Assembly (NCBI GenBank): GCA_000335715.1 | Contig: AMYZ01000008.1 | Span: forward strand, 104,634-168,633 | DNA length: 64,000 nucleotides | Direction: 5' to 3' | Source: a beta proteobacterium L13 | GTDB lineage: Bacteria > Pseudomonadota > Gammaproteobacteria > Burkholderiales > Chromobacteriaceae | Shown here: piece by piece, positions 1-9,351 of the stretch | Layout: each line of letters opens with the position of its first letter | Numbering within the stretch: the first letter of the stretch is position 1 | Translations under genes and position numbers: made by a program | The notes under the pieces: model-generated | Seen by the model: the letters and a program-made list of their open reading frames with translations, nothing else | Told to the model about the DNA's origin: nothing | The model's database searches: none

Positions 1-60
1 CGCCAGGGCCCCGGCAGCCTGGGTACCGGCCGCTACGCCAACGAAGCCCCCGCTCACTAA
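1..60 (+). CDS. cydA: Cytochrome bd quinol oxidase subunit I, C-terminal end (partial)
   Basis: The first 60 bases read in frame as 19 residues and end in TAA; the gene starts before the window. So short a tail shows no recognisable domain. The call rests on position: CydA normally lies directly upstream of CydB, and here the stop codon overlaps the AAGGAG ribosome-binding site of cydB, leaving 9 bp between the genes. Confidence 0.6.
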   Translation, partial: RQGPGSLGTGRYANEAPAH

Positions 61-69
61 GGAGTCATC

Positions 70-1209
70 ATGCTGGATTACACAACCCTGAAAATCATCT
101 GGTGGGTGCTGGTCGGCGTGCTGCTGGTCGGCTTCGCCATCATGGACGGCCACGACATGGGCGTGGGCACGCTGCTGCCCTTTGTCGGCAAAGGCGACGT
201 GGAGCGCCGCGTGGTCATCAACACGGTTGGCCCGCACTGGGACGGCAACCAGGTGTGGTTCATCACCGGCGGCGGTGCCATTTTTGCCGCCTGGCCGCTG
301 GTGTATGCCACCGCGTTCAGCGGCTTTTACTGGGCCATGCTGGCGGTGCTGTGGGCGCTGTTCTTCCGCCCGGTGGGTTTTGACTACCGCAGCAAGATCG
401 ACAACCCCGCCTGGCGCAATGTGTGGGACTGGGGCCTGTTCATCGGCGGTTTTGTGCCGCCGCTGATCTTCGGCGTGGCTTTCGGCAACCTGTTCCAGGG
501 TGTGCCGTTCCATTTCGATAACAACCTGGTGCCGTACTACGAGGGCAGCTTCTGGGCGCTGCTGAACCCGTTTGCGCTGCTGTGCGGCGTGGTGTCCAGC
601 GCCATGATCACCGCCCACGGCGCCGTTTACCTGATGCACCGTACCGAAGGCGCCATCCAGGCCCGCGCCAGCCGCGCGCTGCACGGCAGTGTGCTGGTGG
701 CGCTGCTGGCCTTTAGCGGCGCCGGCATCTGGCTGGCCATGGGCATAGACGGCTACGCCATCACCTCGGCGGTACAAACCGGCGCGCTGCCGGACCCGCT
801 GGCCAAAACCGTGGCGCGTGAAGCCGGTGCCTGGCTGGCCAACTACCAGCGCTGGCCGCTCACCATGCTGCTGCCGCTGCTGGGCTACGCCGGCCTGATC
901 GGCGCGCTGTTGCTGGCCAGGGTTGGCCGCACCTTTGCCGGCTTCTGGGCTAGTGCGCTGGGGCTGACCGGCATTATCGGCACCGCCGGTATGTCGCTAT
1001 TCCCCTTCATCATGCCGTCGTCCAGCCACCCGGCGTCCAGCCTCACGGTGTGGGACAGCGTGTCCAGCCACCTGACGCTGGGGCTGATGCTGGGCGCGAC
1101 CTTGATCTTCATGCCCATCATCATCCTGTATACGCGCTGGGCTTACCGCGTGATGGCCGGCAAGGTCACCGCCGACTATGTACGTGAAAACAGCCATAGC
1201 GCCTACTGA
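70..1209 (+). CDS. cydB: Cytochrome bd ubiquinol oxidase subunit II
   Basis: Inner-membrane subunit II of the bd-type terminal oxidase, which oxidises quinol and reduces oxygen to water at high affinity. The protein is 379 residues, the length of E. coli CydB. It carries family landmarks in order: MDGHDMGVG in the first helix, PHWDGNQVW near residue 57, FFRPVGFDYRSK near 98, GVAFGNLFQGVPF near 137, and MPSSSHP before the last helices. The ATG is preceded by AAGGAG, which overlaps the upstream stop. It heads a run of small accessory genes (NifX-like, cydX, ybgE-like). A copy of the 11-mer GGTTGGCCGCA lies in the gene at 921. Confidence 0.97.
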   Translation: MLDYTTLKIIWWVLVGVLLVGFAIMDGHDMGVGTLLPFVGKGDVERRVVINTVGPHWDGNQVWFITGGGAIFAAWPLVYATAFSGFYWAMLAVLWALFFRPVGFDYRSKIDNPAWRNVWDWGLFIGGFVPPLIFGVAFGNLFQGVPFHFDNNLVPYYEGSFWALLNPFALLCGVVSSAMITAHGAVYLMHRTEGAIQARASRALHGSVLVALLAFSGAGIWLAMGIDGYAITSAVQTGALPDPLAKTVAREAGAWLANYQRWPLTMLLPLLGYAGLIGALLLARVGRTFAGFWASALGLTGIIGTAGMSLFPFIMPSSSHPASSLTVWDSVSSHLTLGLMLGATLIFMPIIILYTRWAYRVMAGKVTADYVRENSHSAY

Positions 1210-1219
1210 GAGGGTAGCC

Positions 1220-1570
1220 ATGAAGATAGCCGTGTGTTGCCAGAACGGGCGCGAGGTCAGCGCCCACCCGGGCAAGTGCACCCGCTTTGTGCTGGTGGAC
1301 AGCCGCGGCCTGGCCGAACCGCAGCTGCTGTTGCTGCCGGCCAGCGCCATGCTGCGCCAGGCCAGTTTGCACGGCCACCCGCTGGCCGACTGCCAGGTGA
1401 TCCTGGCCGGCGGCGGCGGGCATGGGCTGGCACAAAGGTTGGCCGCAGCCGGCATCACGCTGGCACAAACACAGGAACGCGAGCCGCTGCTGGCGGTGGC
1501 CGCCTGGCTGGCAGGGCAATGCCGGCCGGTGGCGCAGCCTGGCAAGCAGCTTTGTCAGGCGCTGGATTAA
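1220..1570 (+). CDS. NifX/NifB-type iron-molybdenum cofactor-binding-like protein
   Basis: A 116-residue soluble protein beginning MKIAVCCQNGREVSAHPGKC, with GGGGHGLAQRLAAAGI near residue 75. This pattern is typical of the dinitrogenase iron-molybdenum cofactor family (NifX, NafY, MTH1175-like), small proteins that bind metal clusters. No nitrogenase gene is visible, so a nitrogen-fixation role is not implied. It lies 10 bp after cydB and 25 bp before cydX, so it is probably co-transcribed with the oxidase and could serve metal or redox handling there. I chose the ATG at 1220 because GAGAGGG precedes it and an upstream start would run far into cydB. The RLAA stretch is encoded by the 11-mer repeat at 1437. 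Confidence 0.7.
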   Translation: MKIAVCCQNGREVSAHPGKCTRFVLVDSRGLAEPQLLLLPASAMLRQASLHGHPLADCQVILAGGGGHGLAQRLAAAGITLAQTQEREPLLAVAAWLAGQCRPVAQPGKQLCQALD

Positions 1571-1595
1571 AAACGCTGGATCGAAAGGAAACATC

Positions 1596-1721
1596 ATGTG
1601 GTATTTCGCCTGGGTACTGGGCATCGGCTTTGCGGTGCTGTTGGGGGTGTTGAACGCGATGTGGGGCGAGTACGAGCAAGACCGCACCCCGCGTGGTGTG
1701 CCGGAGCAAGGCCATGTCTGA
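1596..1721 (+). CDS. cydX: Cytochrome bd oxidase small subunit CydX
   Basis: A 41-residue single-helix protein starting MWYFAWVLGIGFAVLLG, followed by WGEYEQ. E. coli CydX starts MWYFAWILG, so the N-terminal half is diagnostic. CydX binds the CydAB core and is needed for a stable, active oxidase. The ribosome-binding site AAAGGAAAC is well placed. The last 8 bases overlap the start of the next gene, suggesting translational coupling. Confidence 0.93.
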   Translation: MWYFAWVLGIGFAVLLGVLNAMWGEYEQDRTPRGVPEQGHV

Positions 1722-1983
1722 GCCGGCGCGCACCCGGCCGCTGGCCTTGCTGCTGGGGGTAGGGCTGATGCTGGGCATCAGCCTGCAGCCGCAGTGGCTG
1801 ACCACTGCTGCGGGTGTGGCCGACCACCCTGCTGCCATGTTGCTGATGTGGGCGATGTCGGCGGGGCTGGTACGCGGCGTCGGCTTTGTGCCACAGCACT
1901 GGCTGCCGCGCTGGCTGCTGGGCCTGCCTGCCATGCTGCTGGCGCTGCTGGCGGCGCTGTGGCGCATCGTACTGATCAACTGA
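1714..1983 (+). CDS. Cyd operon membrane protein, YbgE-like
   Basis: An 89-residue hydrophobic protein with about three predicted helices (near residues 10-28, 40-60 and 65-87) and the phrase RGVGFVPQHWLPRWLLG. Size, position after cydX and hydrophobic pattern match the YbgE family of cyd-operon proteins, whose function is unclear. The start overlaps the cydX stop by 8 bases, and GGAGCAAG precedes it. Identification is by context and general similarity, not by a catalytic motif. Confidence 0.72.
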   Translation: MSEPARTRPLALLLGVGLMLGISLQPQWLTTAAGVADHPAAMLLMWAMSAGLVRGVGFVPQHWLPRWLLGLPAMLLALLAALWRIVLIN

Positions 1984-1999
1984 ACGCAAAGGAGCCTGC

Positions 2000-3127
2000 G
2001 TGCAAGGCATCACCATTATCGGCGCGGGTTTTGCCGCGCTTACCGCCATTCGCAGCCTGCGACGGCGCGGCGTGCAGCAGCCCATCACCGTAATTGCACC
2101 GCGTGAGGCGCTGCACTATCTGCCCAGCAGCATCTGGCTGGCGCCCGGGCTGCGCCGTGCGGCGCAGCTGCGTATTCCGCTGGGCGGGTTTTTTCGCCGC
2201 CACCAGGTGCAGTTTGTGCAGGCCAGCGTCACCGGCCTGCGCGATGGCGGCCGCGTGGTGCAAACCGACCGCGGCGAGTTTGCCAACAGCCAGCTGCTGA
2301 TTGCCAGCGGTGGCCGTTTTCTGCACGGCCTGCCGGGTATCGAGCACGCGCATATTCCCTGCGCCGGCCTGGATAGCGCCGAGTTCATTGCCAGCCGCTT
2401 GCAGGCGATGACCGGCGGCACCATTGCCGTAGGTTTTGCCACCAATCCGGCCGAGCCGGGGGCGATGCGTGGCGGCCCGATGTTCGAGTACCTGTTCATC
2501 ATCGATAGCTGGCTGCGCCGGCAAGGGCGGCGCAGCCAGTTCCGGCTGGTGTTTTTCAGCCCCTCACCGCGCCCCGGCGCACGGTTGGGCGAGCGGGCGG
2601 TAGACGGTTTGCTGGCCGAGATGAAGCGCCGCGATATCGCGACGCATCTGGGCCATTCGCTGGTGCGCTTCGAGGCCGACAAGGTGGTGACGCCAGCCGG
2701 CAGCCTGCACGCTGACCTTATCCTGTTCATGCCCGGTATCACCGGCCCGGCCTGGCTGGCCGACAGCGACCTGCCACTATCACCTGGCGGCATGGTAGCG
2801 GCCGACGCCTACTGCCAGGTAAAGGGTTGGCCGGGTGTCTGGGTAGCTGGCGATGTTGGCTCGTTTCCCGGCCCCGACTGGTTACCCAAACAGGCGCACC
2901 AGGCCGATCTGCAAGCGCAGGCAGCGGCTGCCAATATGGCGCTGGCACTGGCCGGGCAGCCGCCAAGGCAACGCTTCAAGGCCGAGCTGGTGTGCATTGT
3001 GGATACCCTGGGCGCCGGCATGCTGGTTTACCGCAGTGAACGGCGCCATATCGTACTGCCAGCGCTGCGGCCCCTGCACTGGCTAAAGCGTGGCTTCGAG
3101 TGGTTTTACCTGCGCCCCTTGCGCTAG
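2000..3127 (+). CDS. FAD-dependent oxidoreductase, sulfide:quinone reductase / NDH-2-like
   Basis: A 375-residue flavoprotein with a GTG start behind AAAGGAG. It has the N-terminal FAD-binding GITIIGAGFAALTA, a second segment GGPMFEYLFIIDSWLRR near residue 158, and the C-terminal FAD motif GVWVAGDVGSFP near residue 289. The layout resembles sulfide:quinone reductases and type II NADH dehydrogenases, membrane-surface enzymes that reduce quinone. Cysteines are seen only at about 121, 272 and 332. The cysteine usually found just before the GPAYEF-like segment of SQR is absent (GAMRGGPMFEY), so sulfide oxidation is doubtful. It follows the bd oxidase genes, so feeding the same quinone pool is a reasonable inference. 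Confidence 0.75.
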   Translation: MQGITIIGAGFAALTAIRSLRRRGVQQPITVIAPREALHYLPSSIWLAPGLRRAAQLRIPLGGFFRRHQVQFVQASVTGLRDGGRVVQTDRGEFANSQLLIASGGRFLHGLPGIEHAHIPCAGLDSAEFIASRLQAMTGGTIAVGFATNPAEPGAMRGGPMFEYLFIIDSWLRRQGRRSQFRLVFFSPSPRPGARLGERAVDGLLAEMKRRDIATHLGHSLVRFEADKVVTPAGSLHADLILFMPGITGPAWLADSDLPLSPGGMVAADAYCQVKGWPGVWVAGDVGSFPGPDWLPKQAHQADLQAQAAAANMALALAGQPPRQRFKAELVCIVDTLGAGMLVYRSERRHIVLPALRPLHWLKRGFEWFYLRPLR

Positions 3128-3181
3128 GGGGTGGCTTGCTCGTGCTATGATGCGAGCCATTCTCATCTGAAGGCCCTTGCC

Positions 3182-3649
3182 ATGCTGCGCCGCCTGTTTG
3201 CCCTGTTATCGCTGTGTCTGTTGCTGAACCCGGCTGCTGTTGCGGCCAACCTTGTGGTGGGCGACGCCATGCCGCCGCTGGCGCTGGCTGACCAGTTCGA
3301 TAAAAAGCACACGCTGGCTGGTGACACGCGCTGGCTGCTGTTCAGCCACGACCGTGCCATCAGCGACGCGCTGCACCCCGTGTTGGCCGCACTGCCGCCG
3401 GCACAGCGCGATGGCGTGGTGTACGTGGCCGACATCAGCCGCATGCCGGCGCTGGTGTCGCGGCTGTTTGCGGTGCCCGCCATGCGCGAGCTGCCGTTTG
3501 CCGTGTGGCTGGCGCGCGATGCGGCCAACGTGGCCATGCTGCCGCGCGAGCCGGGCAAGCTCACCGTGCTGGCGTTGCAGGGCGGCAAGGTGGCGGCGCT
3601 GCATTACCTGGCCGACGTTACCGCCTTGCCGGCCTTGTTGCAGCGCTAG
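3182..3649 (+). CDS. Secreted protein of unknown function, possible thioredoxin-like fold
   Basis: A 155-residue protein with a clear signal peptide (MLRRLFALLSLCLLLNPAAVAA, cut after AVAA). The mature part begins LVVGDAMPPLALADQFDKKH, a phrase like the start of thioredoxin/AhpC-type folds. No CXXC is present, so redox activity is unlikely, and I do not recognise a named family. The ATG at 3182 puts the signal peptide at the very N-terminus; earlier in-frame starts would add residues ahead of it. It closes the cyd cluster. The 11-mer copy at 3241 encodes the AAN at the signal cleavage region. Confidence 0.6.
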   Translation: MLRRLFALLSLCLLLNPAAVAANLVVGDAMPPLALADQFDKKHTLAGDTRWLLFSHDRAISDALHPVLAALPPAQRDGVVYVADISRMPALVSRLFAVPAMRELPFAVWLARDAANVAMLPREPGKLTVLALQGGKVAALHYLADVTALPALLQR

Positions 3650-3660
3650 TTGGCCGCAAG

Positions 3661-3699
3661 CTGCATTGCTTATCGATGAATGCTTGATAAGCAAAGCAG
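3661..3699 (+). promoter_or_regulatory. Long hairpin upstream of sbp (terminator or operator)
   Basis: TTGCTTATC at 3666-3674 pairs perfectly with GATAAGCAA at 3686-3694. The stem extends outward as CTGC/GCAG past one A-A mismatch, and ATTTTCTT follows. It could terminate the cyd cluster, but the arm ATAAGCAA recurs at 5453 ahead of cysT, so a CysB-type operator is also possible. Confidence 0.5.
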
Positions 3700-3772
3700 A
3701 TTTTCTTGGTTCTGGCCGGCGGCAGGCTTGGCTAGATTTCCCCCATCGCACTCTCACTGATGGGGATACACC

Positions 3773-4774
3773 ATGACGCGCCTTACCCGCCTTGCTACTG
3801 CCACCACCCTGCTGTTTGCCCTGGCCGGCCACGCCCTGGCCGACGTTACGCTGCTGAACGTGTCCTACGACCCGACCCGCGAGCTGTACCAGGACTTCAA
3901 CGCCGCCTTTGCCAAACAGTGGAAAGCCAAGACCGGCGAAACCGTCACCATCAAGCAATCGCACGGCGGCTCCGGCAAGCAGGCACGCGCGGTGATCGAC
4001 GGCCTGGAAGCCGACGTGGTGACGCTGGCGCTGGGCTACGACGTGGATGCGCTGAACACCGAAGCCAAGCTGATCCCGCCGACCTGGCAAAAACGCCTGC
4101 CTAGCAATTCGGCACCGTATACCTCCACCATCGTGTTCCTGGTGCGCAAGGGCAACCCCAAGGCCATCAAGGACTGGAACGACCTGATCAAACCGGGCGT
4201 AGAAGTGGTGACCCCGAACCCGAAAACCTCCGGTGGCGCACGCTGGAACTACCTGGCCGCCTGGGGCTACGCGCTGAAACAGCCGGGCGGTAATGATGCC
4301 AAGGCCAAGGACTTCGTGAAGAACGTGTTCCAGAACGTGAAAGTGCTGGACTCCGGCGCCCGCGGCTCGCTGGTAAGCTTTACCCAGCGTGGCATCGGTG
4401 ACGTGCTGCTGGCGTGGGAAAACGAAGCCTACCTGGCCACCAAAGAGCTGGGCCCGGACAAGTTCGACATCGTTACCCCATCGCTGTCGATTCTGGCCGA
4501 GCCGCCAGTGAGCGTGGTGGACAAGGTGGTGGACAAACGTGGCACCCGCAAGGTGGCCGAGGCCTACCTGCAGTACCTGTACAGCCCGGAAGGCCAGGAG
4601 ATCGCTGCGGCCAACTACTACCGCCCGCGTGACGCCAAGGTGGCTGCCAAGTACGCCGACAAGTTCAGCAAGGTCAAACTGTTTACCATCGATCAGGTAT
4701 TTGGTGGCTGGACAAAAGCCCAGAAAACCCATTTTGACGATGGCGGCGTGTTCGACCAGATCCAGGTGCGCTAA
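3773..4774 (+). CDS. sbp: Sulfate/thiosulfate ABC transporter substrate-binding protein
   Basis: A 333-residue periplasmic binding protein with a signal peptide (cut near GHALA-DV). It has the sulfate-family phrases [53 protein letters not shown] and YYRPRD. It captures sulfate for the CysTWA permease encoded downstream. The hairpin in front and the shared ATAAGCAA element suggest sulfur-status control by CysB. The stop codon shares one base with the start of the next gene (TAATG). The 10/11 copy of the repeat at 4606 lies near the 3' end. Confidence 0.95.
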   Translation: MTRLTRLATATTLLFALAGHALADVTLLNVSYDPTRELYQDFNAAFAKQWKAKTGETVTIKQSHGGSGKQARAVIDGLEADVVTLALGYDVDALNTEAKLIPPTWQKRLPSNSAPYTSTIVFLVRKGNPKAIKDWNDLIKPGVEVVTPNPKTSGGARWNYLAAWGYALKQPGGNDAKAKDFVKNVFQNVKVLDSGARGSLVSFTQRGIGDVLLAWENEAYLATKELGPDKFDIVTPSLSILAEPPVSVVDKVVDKRGTRKVAEAYLQYLYSPEGQEIAAANYYRPRDAKVAAKYADKFSKVKLFTIDQVFGGWTKAQKTHFDDGGVFDQIQVR

Positions 4775-5265
4775 TGCCACTATCCTTGCCCTTGCTGGTG
4801 CTGGCTGACAGCCGCCAGTCCGATGGCAGCACCCTGCTGGCGCTGGCGCGCCGGCAGGGTATTTTGCTGGATGGTGCCCTGGCAGCAGCAGGGCAGGGTA
4901 CGTCAGCGCCAGCTTTGCCACTGGCGCTGCCACCCGGTAGTACGCCGCCCTTTATCTTGCTGGCACATGGCAGCTATTGCCTGCCCACCCTGCAAGCGGT
5001 GCGCGCTGACCCGCGTTGCCGTGCTGCCATGCTGCTTTCCCCCGATGGCGACGCCCGCCACGAGCGCGCCCTGCCGTTTCCTGCCTTGGTGGTTTGCCAC
5101 CGCCCCGATGCCCGTTACCCTCGCCTCACCCAAGCCGCCTCGCTGGCGGCAGTGTGGCAGGCGCGCCTGCATTTGCTGCAAGGCCATGATGCGCTGGCCG
5201 AGCTTGCCCCGTTGTTTGCTGCTTTGGCCAGGTTGGCCGCGCAGCCGCTGTGCGGCGACTGCTAG
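4774..5265 (+). CDS. Small hydrolase-like protein of the sulfate operon (RBBP9/YdeN-like?)
   Basis: A 163-residue protein translationally coupled to sbp by a TAATG overlap. The middle, LLAHGSYCLPTLQAV, then RALPFPALVVCHRPDARYP and LAAVWQARLHLLQGHDAL, follows the layout of RBBP9/YdeN-type serine hydrolases (nucleophile segment, LPFP-alv-S-D segment, wGarl). The usual GHSLG nucleophile motif reads AHGSYC, so it is divergent and may be inactive. It sits between the binding protein and permease genes of the sulfate system; its role there is unknown. The family assignment is tentative. Confidence 0.5.
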   Translation: MPLSLPLLVLADSRQSDGSTLLALARRQGILLDGALAAAGQGTSAPALPLALPPGSTPPFILLAHGSYCLPTLQAVRADPRCRAAMLLSPDGDARHERALPFPALVVCHRPDARYPRLTQAASLAAVWQARLHLLQGHDALAELAPLFAALARLAAQPLCGDC

Positions 5266-5444
5266 CGCGCCCTGGCCATGGCTGGCGTGTCCGCCGGCTA
5301 TCAGCCCAATCTGCTTATTCGCCGCGCTCTCCTGTCTGACGCAAGCCACTGGCACCTGCTTGTGCAGCCCCGGTGGCGCTTGCGTGGCCTGGCAGCGTGG
5401 CTGGGTCGGTTTTGCCAGCGATAACAGCCAGCGTGCCTTTTCTA

Positions 5445-5486
5445 CTTATTGAATAAGCAACGAAGAAATCCTTATTTCTGGAATAA
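5445..5486 (+). promoter_or_regulatory. Candidate CysB operator region ahead of cysTWA
   Basis: The 297-bp gap before cysT (5266-5562) holds no convincing gene. It contains the dyad CTTATT-G-AATAAG (5445-5457) and, 14 bp on, TTATT-N5-AATAA (5472-5486). AATAAGCAA here resembles GATAAGCAA in the hairpin before sbp. AT-rich clustered half-sites suit a LysR-type activator such as CysB, which is encoded in this operon; this is inference. Confidence 0.4.
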
Positions 5487-5562
5487 AGCAGCGGCCAATA
5501 TGCTGTCTTCCGTTATATCAACCACCGGATACCACCATGTCGCCACTGCAAGGACGCCCCCT

Positions 5563-6402
5563 ATGAGCCGTGCCGCTACGCTGCCCCGCGTGCTGCCTGG
5601 CTTCGGTTTGTCGCTGGGCTATACGCTGTCTTATCTGTCGCTGATCGTGCTGATTCCGCTGTCCGCCGTGTTCATTCGCGCCAGCGAGCTGCCGCTGGAC
5701 GCGTTCTGGCACGCCGTCACCGCGCCGCGCGTGCTGGCGTCGTACCGCCTGAGCTTTGGCATGGCGCTGTTGGCCGCGGCCATCAATACGGTGTTCGGCC
5801 TGCTGCTGGCGTGGGCGCTGGTGCGCTACCGCTTCCCCGGTAAGAAGCTGGTGGACGCGCTGGTGGACTTGCCGTTTGCGCTGCCTACCGCGGTGGCCGG
5901 TATTGCTCTGACCGCGCTGTACGCCGGTAACGGCTGGCTGGGCCAGTACCTGGAGCCGCTGGGCATCAAGGTGGCGTTTGGCCCGCTGGGGGTGCTGGTG
6001 GCGCTGGTGTTTATCGGCCTGCCGTTTGTGGTGCGCACGGTGCAGCCGGTGCTGGAGGACATGGAAACCGAGCTGGAGGAGGCGGCCACCAGCCTGGGCG
6101 CGCACCGCTGGCAGACCTTTCGCCATGTGATTCTGCCGGTGTTGCAGCCGGCGCTGATGACCGGCTTTGCGCTGGCGTTTGCCCGCGGGGTGGGCGAGTA
6201 CGGCTCGGTGATCTTTATCGCCGGCAATATCCCGATGGTGTCGGAGATCACCCCGCTGATGATCATCAGCAAGCTGGAGCAGTACGACTACGCTGGCGCG
6301 ACGGCCATTGCCAGTGTGATGCTGGTGGCGTCGTTCCTGTTGCTGCTGGCGATTAACGGTTTGCAGGCGTGGCAGGCACGCCGTCACGGAAGGAGTGCGT
6401 AA
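5563..6402 (+). CDS. cysT: Sulfate ABC transporter permease CysT
   Basis: A 279-residue inner-membrane permease (E. coli CysU is 277). It has the binding-protein-dependent transport signature around [21 protein letters not shown] (the EAA loop that contacts the ATPase), plus [19 protein letters not shown] and [12 protein letters not shown], all characteristic of CysT. The ATG at 5563 follows AAGGACGCC. Longer in-frame starts lie inside the AT-rich control region and were not chosen. The stop shares a base with the cysW start. Confidence 0.95.
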   Translation: MSRAATLPRVLPGFGLSLGYTLSYLSLIVLIPLSAVFIRASELPLDAFWHAVTAPRVLASYRLSFGMALLAAAINTVFGLLLAWALVRYRFPGKKLVDALVDLPFALPTAVAGIALTALYAGNGWLGQYLEPLGIKVAFGPLGVLVALVFIGLPFVVRTVQPVLEDMETELEEAATSLGAHRWQTFRHVILPVLQPALMTGFALAFARGVGEYGSVIFIAGNIPMVSEITPLMIISKLEQYDYAGATAIASVMLVASFLLLLAINGLQAWQARRHGRSA

Positions 6403-7292
6403 TGGCCGGTGCTGTTTCTTCGCTGTCTGTACAGCACGACAAGGCGGGGCTGCTGGAAAGCCGCCAGGCCACGCGCGAGGCGCCGTGGGTCAAGGCGGCC
6501 ATTCTCACCGTGGCGCTGAGCTTCTTTGCCATCTTTTTGCTGCTGCCGCTGGTGGTGGTGTTTGTCGAGGCGCTGGCCCAGGGCTGGGAGACTTACCTCA
6601 CCGCGCTGGTGGAGCCGGACGCGCTGTCGGCGGTAAAGCTGACGCTGTTGGCCGCCGTTATCTCGGTGCCGCTGAACCTGGTGTTCGGCGTGGCCGCCGC
6701 CTGGGCCATTACCCGCTTTGACTTTCGCGGCAAGCCGCTATTGATTACGCTGATCGACCTGCCGTTCTCGGTGTCGCCAGTGGTCGCTGGCCTGATCTAC
6801 GTGCTGGTATTCAGCAGCCACGGCTGGTTTGGCCCGTGGCTGGCCGAGCACGATATCAAGGTGATCTTTGCCGTGCCCGGCATCGTGCTGGCCACCATCT
6901 TTGTTACCGTGCCGTTTGTGGCGCGCGAGCTGATTCCGCTGCTGCAGGCGCAGGGGCGCGAGGAAGAAGAAGCCGCCGTGGTGCTGGGCGCGCGCGGCTG
7001 GCAGGTGTTCTGGTACGTGACGCTGCCCAATGTGCGCTGGGCGCTGCTGTACGGCGTGATCCTGAGCAACGCGCGCGCCATGGGCGAGTTTGGCGCGGTG
7101 TCGGTGGTGTCCGGCCATATCCGTGGCGAAACCAACACCCTGCCGCTGCACGTCGAGATTCTTTACAACGAATACAACTTTGCTGCGGCCTTTGCCGTGG
7201 CTTCCCTGCTGGCATTGCTGGCACTGGTGACGCTGGCGGTAAAAAGCTGGGTGGAATGGCGCGCCAGCCAAACCGTGGCTGTAGAGGACTAG
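6402..7292 (+). CDS. cysW: Sulfate ABC transporter permease CysW
   Basis: A 296-residue membrane permease, partner of CysT. Landmarks are [19 protein letters not shown], the EAA loop [20 protein letters not shown] and [19 protein letters not shown], all typical of CysW. The ATG overlaps the cysT stop (TAATG) and AAGGAG precedes it, so the two half-permeases are translated together. Three bases separate it from cysA. Confidence 0.95.
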   Translation: MAGAVSSLSVQHDKAGLLESRQATREAPWVKAAILTVALSFFAIFLLLPLVVVFVEALAQGWETYLTALVEPDALSAVKLTLLAAVISVPLNLVFGVAAAWAITRFDFRGKPLLITLIDLPFSVSPVVAGLIYVLVFSSHGWFGPWLAEHDIKVIFAVPGIVLATIFVTVPFVARELIPLLQAQGREEEEAAVVLGARGWQVFWYVTLPNVRWALLYGVILSNARAMGEFGAVSVVSGHIRGETNTLPLHVEILYNEYNFAAAFAVASLLALLALVTLAVKSWVEWRASQTVAVED

Positions 7293-7295
7293 AGC

Positions 7296-8372
7296 ATGAG
7301 CATTCAGGTACAGAACATTCAAAAAGCGTTTGGCAGCTTCATCGCGCTGGACAATCTGTCGCTGGACTTCCCCGCCGGCGAGCTGGTGGCGCTGCTGGGC
7401 CCGTCCGGCTGCGGCAAGACCACGCTGCTGCGCGTGATCGCCGGGCTGGAGCAAGCCGACAGCGGCCGCGTGCTGCTGGACGGCGAAGACGCCTCCGACA
7501 CCCACGTGCGCGAGCGCCAGGTGGGCTTTGTGTTCCAGCACTACGCGCTGTTCCGCCACATGACCGTGTTCGACAACGTGGCCTTCGGCCTGCGCATGAA
7601 GCCACGCGGCCAACGTCCGTCCGAAGCCGAGATCAAACGCAAAGTGCACGAGCTCTTGAACCTGGTGCAGCTGGACTGGCTGGCCGACCGCTTTCCCGCG
7701 CAGCTGTCCGGTGGCCAGCGCCAGCGCATTGCCCTGGCCCGCGCCCTAGCAGTCGAGCCGCGCGTGCTGCTGCTGGACGAGCCGTTCGGCGCGCTGGACG
7801 CCAAAGTGCGCAAAGAGCTGCGCCGCTGGCTGCGCCGCCTGCACGACGAGCTGCACATCACCTCCATCTTTGTCACCCACGACCAGGAAGAAGCGCTGGA
7901 AGTGGCCGACCGCGTGGTGCTGATGAACCACGGCCGCGTCGAGCAGATCGGCAGCCCGGCCGACGTCTACCACCAGCCCGCCACGCCGTTTGTGTACGGT
8001 TTCCTGGGCGCGGCCAACCGCTTTGAAGGCAGCAGCAGCGCCGGCGGCATTGCCGTGGGCGCCAGCACCCTCACCGGCGACGCGCAGCCCGAGCACGGCA
8101 AAGTCGTGGCCTTCGTGCGCCCGCACGAGCTGGACATCATCTTGCAACCGGACGCCAGCGGCATCCCGGCGCGCATCAGCCGCGTGCTCACGCTGGGCGC
8201 GCTCACCCGCGTGGAGCTCGAAGGCCAGGCCGACGTAGCCGGCCAGCACTTTGACGTAGAGCTACACGCGGCCAACCCGCTGGTGGCACAGTTGGCCGCA
8301 GGCCAGACCGTGCGCCTGCAACCACGCCAGGTACGCGTGTTTGCCCAACCCGACACCGCAGGTGCCGCATGA
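7296..8372 (+). CDS. cysA: Sulfate/thiosulfate import ATP-binding protein CysA
   Basis: A 358-residue ABC ATPase that powers CysTW. Walker [10 protein letters not shown] is at residues 35-43, the Q-loop phrase FVFQHYALF near 82, the signature [15 protein letters not shown] near 134, and Walker [14 protein letters not shown] near 153. A C-terminal regulatory extension (TOBE-like) follows from about residue 245. The last four bases (ATGA) overlap the start of cysB. A 10/11 copy of the repeat lies at 8290. Confidence 0.96.
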   Translation: MSIQVQNIQKAFGSFIALDNLSLDFPAGELVALLGPSGCGKTTLLRVIAGLEQADSGRVLLDGEDASDTHVRERQVGFVFQHYALFRHMTVFDNVAFGLRMKPRGQRPSEAEIKRKVHELLNLVQLDWLADRFPAQLSGGQRQRIALARALAVEPRVLLLDEPFGALDAKVRKELRRWLRRLHDELHITSIFVTHDQEEALEVADRVVLMNHGRVEQIGSPADVYHQPATPFVYGFLGAANRFEGSSSAGGIAVGASTLTGDAQPEHGKVVAFVRPHELDIILQPDASGIPARISRVLTLGALTRVELEGQADVAGQHFDVELHAANPLVAQLAAGQTVRLQPRQVRVFAQPDTAGAA

Positions 8373-9298
8373 ACTTCCAGCAACTTCGCATCATCCGTGA
8401 AACCGTGCGGCAGAACTTCAACCTGACCGAGGTGGCCAACGCGCTGTTCACCTCGCAGTCCGGCGTGTCCAAACACATCAAAGACCTGGAAGACGAGCTG
8501 GGCGTGGAGCTGTTCATCCGCAAAGGCAAACGCTTTCTGGGCCTGACCGACCCTGGCAAAGAGCTGCTCGTCATCGTGGAGCGCATGCTGCTGGACGCCG
8601 GCAACATCAAGCGCCTGGCCGAGCAATTCAGCCAGCGCGACGAAGGCCAGCTCACCATCGCCACCACCCACACCCAGGCCCGCTACGCGCTGCCCAAGGT
8701 CGTCACCGCCTTCAAGCAAGCCTTCCCGCGCGTACACCTGGTGCTGCACCAGGCCAGCCCGGACGAGCTGGTACGCCTGCTGCTGGCCGGCGACGCCGAC
8801 ATCGGCATCGCCACCGAAGCCGTGGCCCAGGTGCCGGAACTGGTGTCCTTCCCCTACTACAGCTGGCACCACGCCGTCATCGCCCCGCCGGCGCACCCGC
8901 TGCACAGCCAGCCGCTGTCGCTGGACACGCTGGCCGAGTACCCGATCGTGACTTACCACCAGGGCTTTACCGGCCGCGCCCAGATCGACCGAGCCTTCGC
9001 CGACGCCGGCCTGGCGCCGGACATCGTCATGGCTGCGCTGGACGCCGACGTGATCAAGACCTACGTAGAGCTGGAGCTGGGTGTCGGCATCATCGCCTCC
9101 ATGGCGGTAGACGCGCAGCGCGACAGCCAGGTACGCGTGGTGGAAGGCACGCCGCTGTTCGGCCACCAGACCACCCGCGTAGCCATCCGCCGCGGCCACT
9201 ACCTGCGCAGCTACGCCTACCGTTTCATCGAGCTGTGCTCGGCGGCGCTGGACGAAGACACCGTACGCCAGGCCCTGCTGCCGGCAGTGCAGGACTGA
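8369..9298 (+). CDS. cysB: LysR-type sulfur regulator CysB
   Basis: A 309-residue LysR family regulator. The N-terminal winged helix includes [20 protein letters not shown], the CysB/Cbl form of the recognition helix, followed by [14 protein letters not shown]. The effector domain has [18 protein letters not shown] and [13 protein letters not shown], close to CysB, which senses N-acetylserine and sulfide. Being last in the sulfate operon (ATGA overlap with cysA), it probably regulates the operon including itself. Confidence 0.93.
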   Translation: MNFQQLRIIRETVRQNFNLTEVANALFTSQSGVSKHIKDLEDELGVELFIRKGKRFLGLTDPGKELLVIVERMLLDAGNIKRLAEQFSQRDEGQLTIATTHTQARYALPKVVTAFKQAFPRVHLVLHQASPDELVRLLLAGDADIGIATEAVAQVPELVSFPYYSWHHAVIAPPAHPLHSQPLSLDTLAEYPIVTYHQGFTGRAQIDRAFADAGLAPDIVMAALDADVIKTYVELELGVGIIASMAVDAQRDSQVRVVEGTPLFGHQTTRVAIRRGHYLRSYAYRFIELCSAALDEDTVRQALLPAVQD

Positions 9299-9351
9299 GC
9301 CCCCGCATCAGGCACAGCATGGCCCCGCCTGCCAGCGGCGGGGCGGCCCCT

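Noticed and set aside
3206..4933. 575-residue minus-strand open frame
   Set aside because: Runs antisense across the periplasmic-protein gene and sbp and has no protein-like features.
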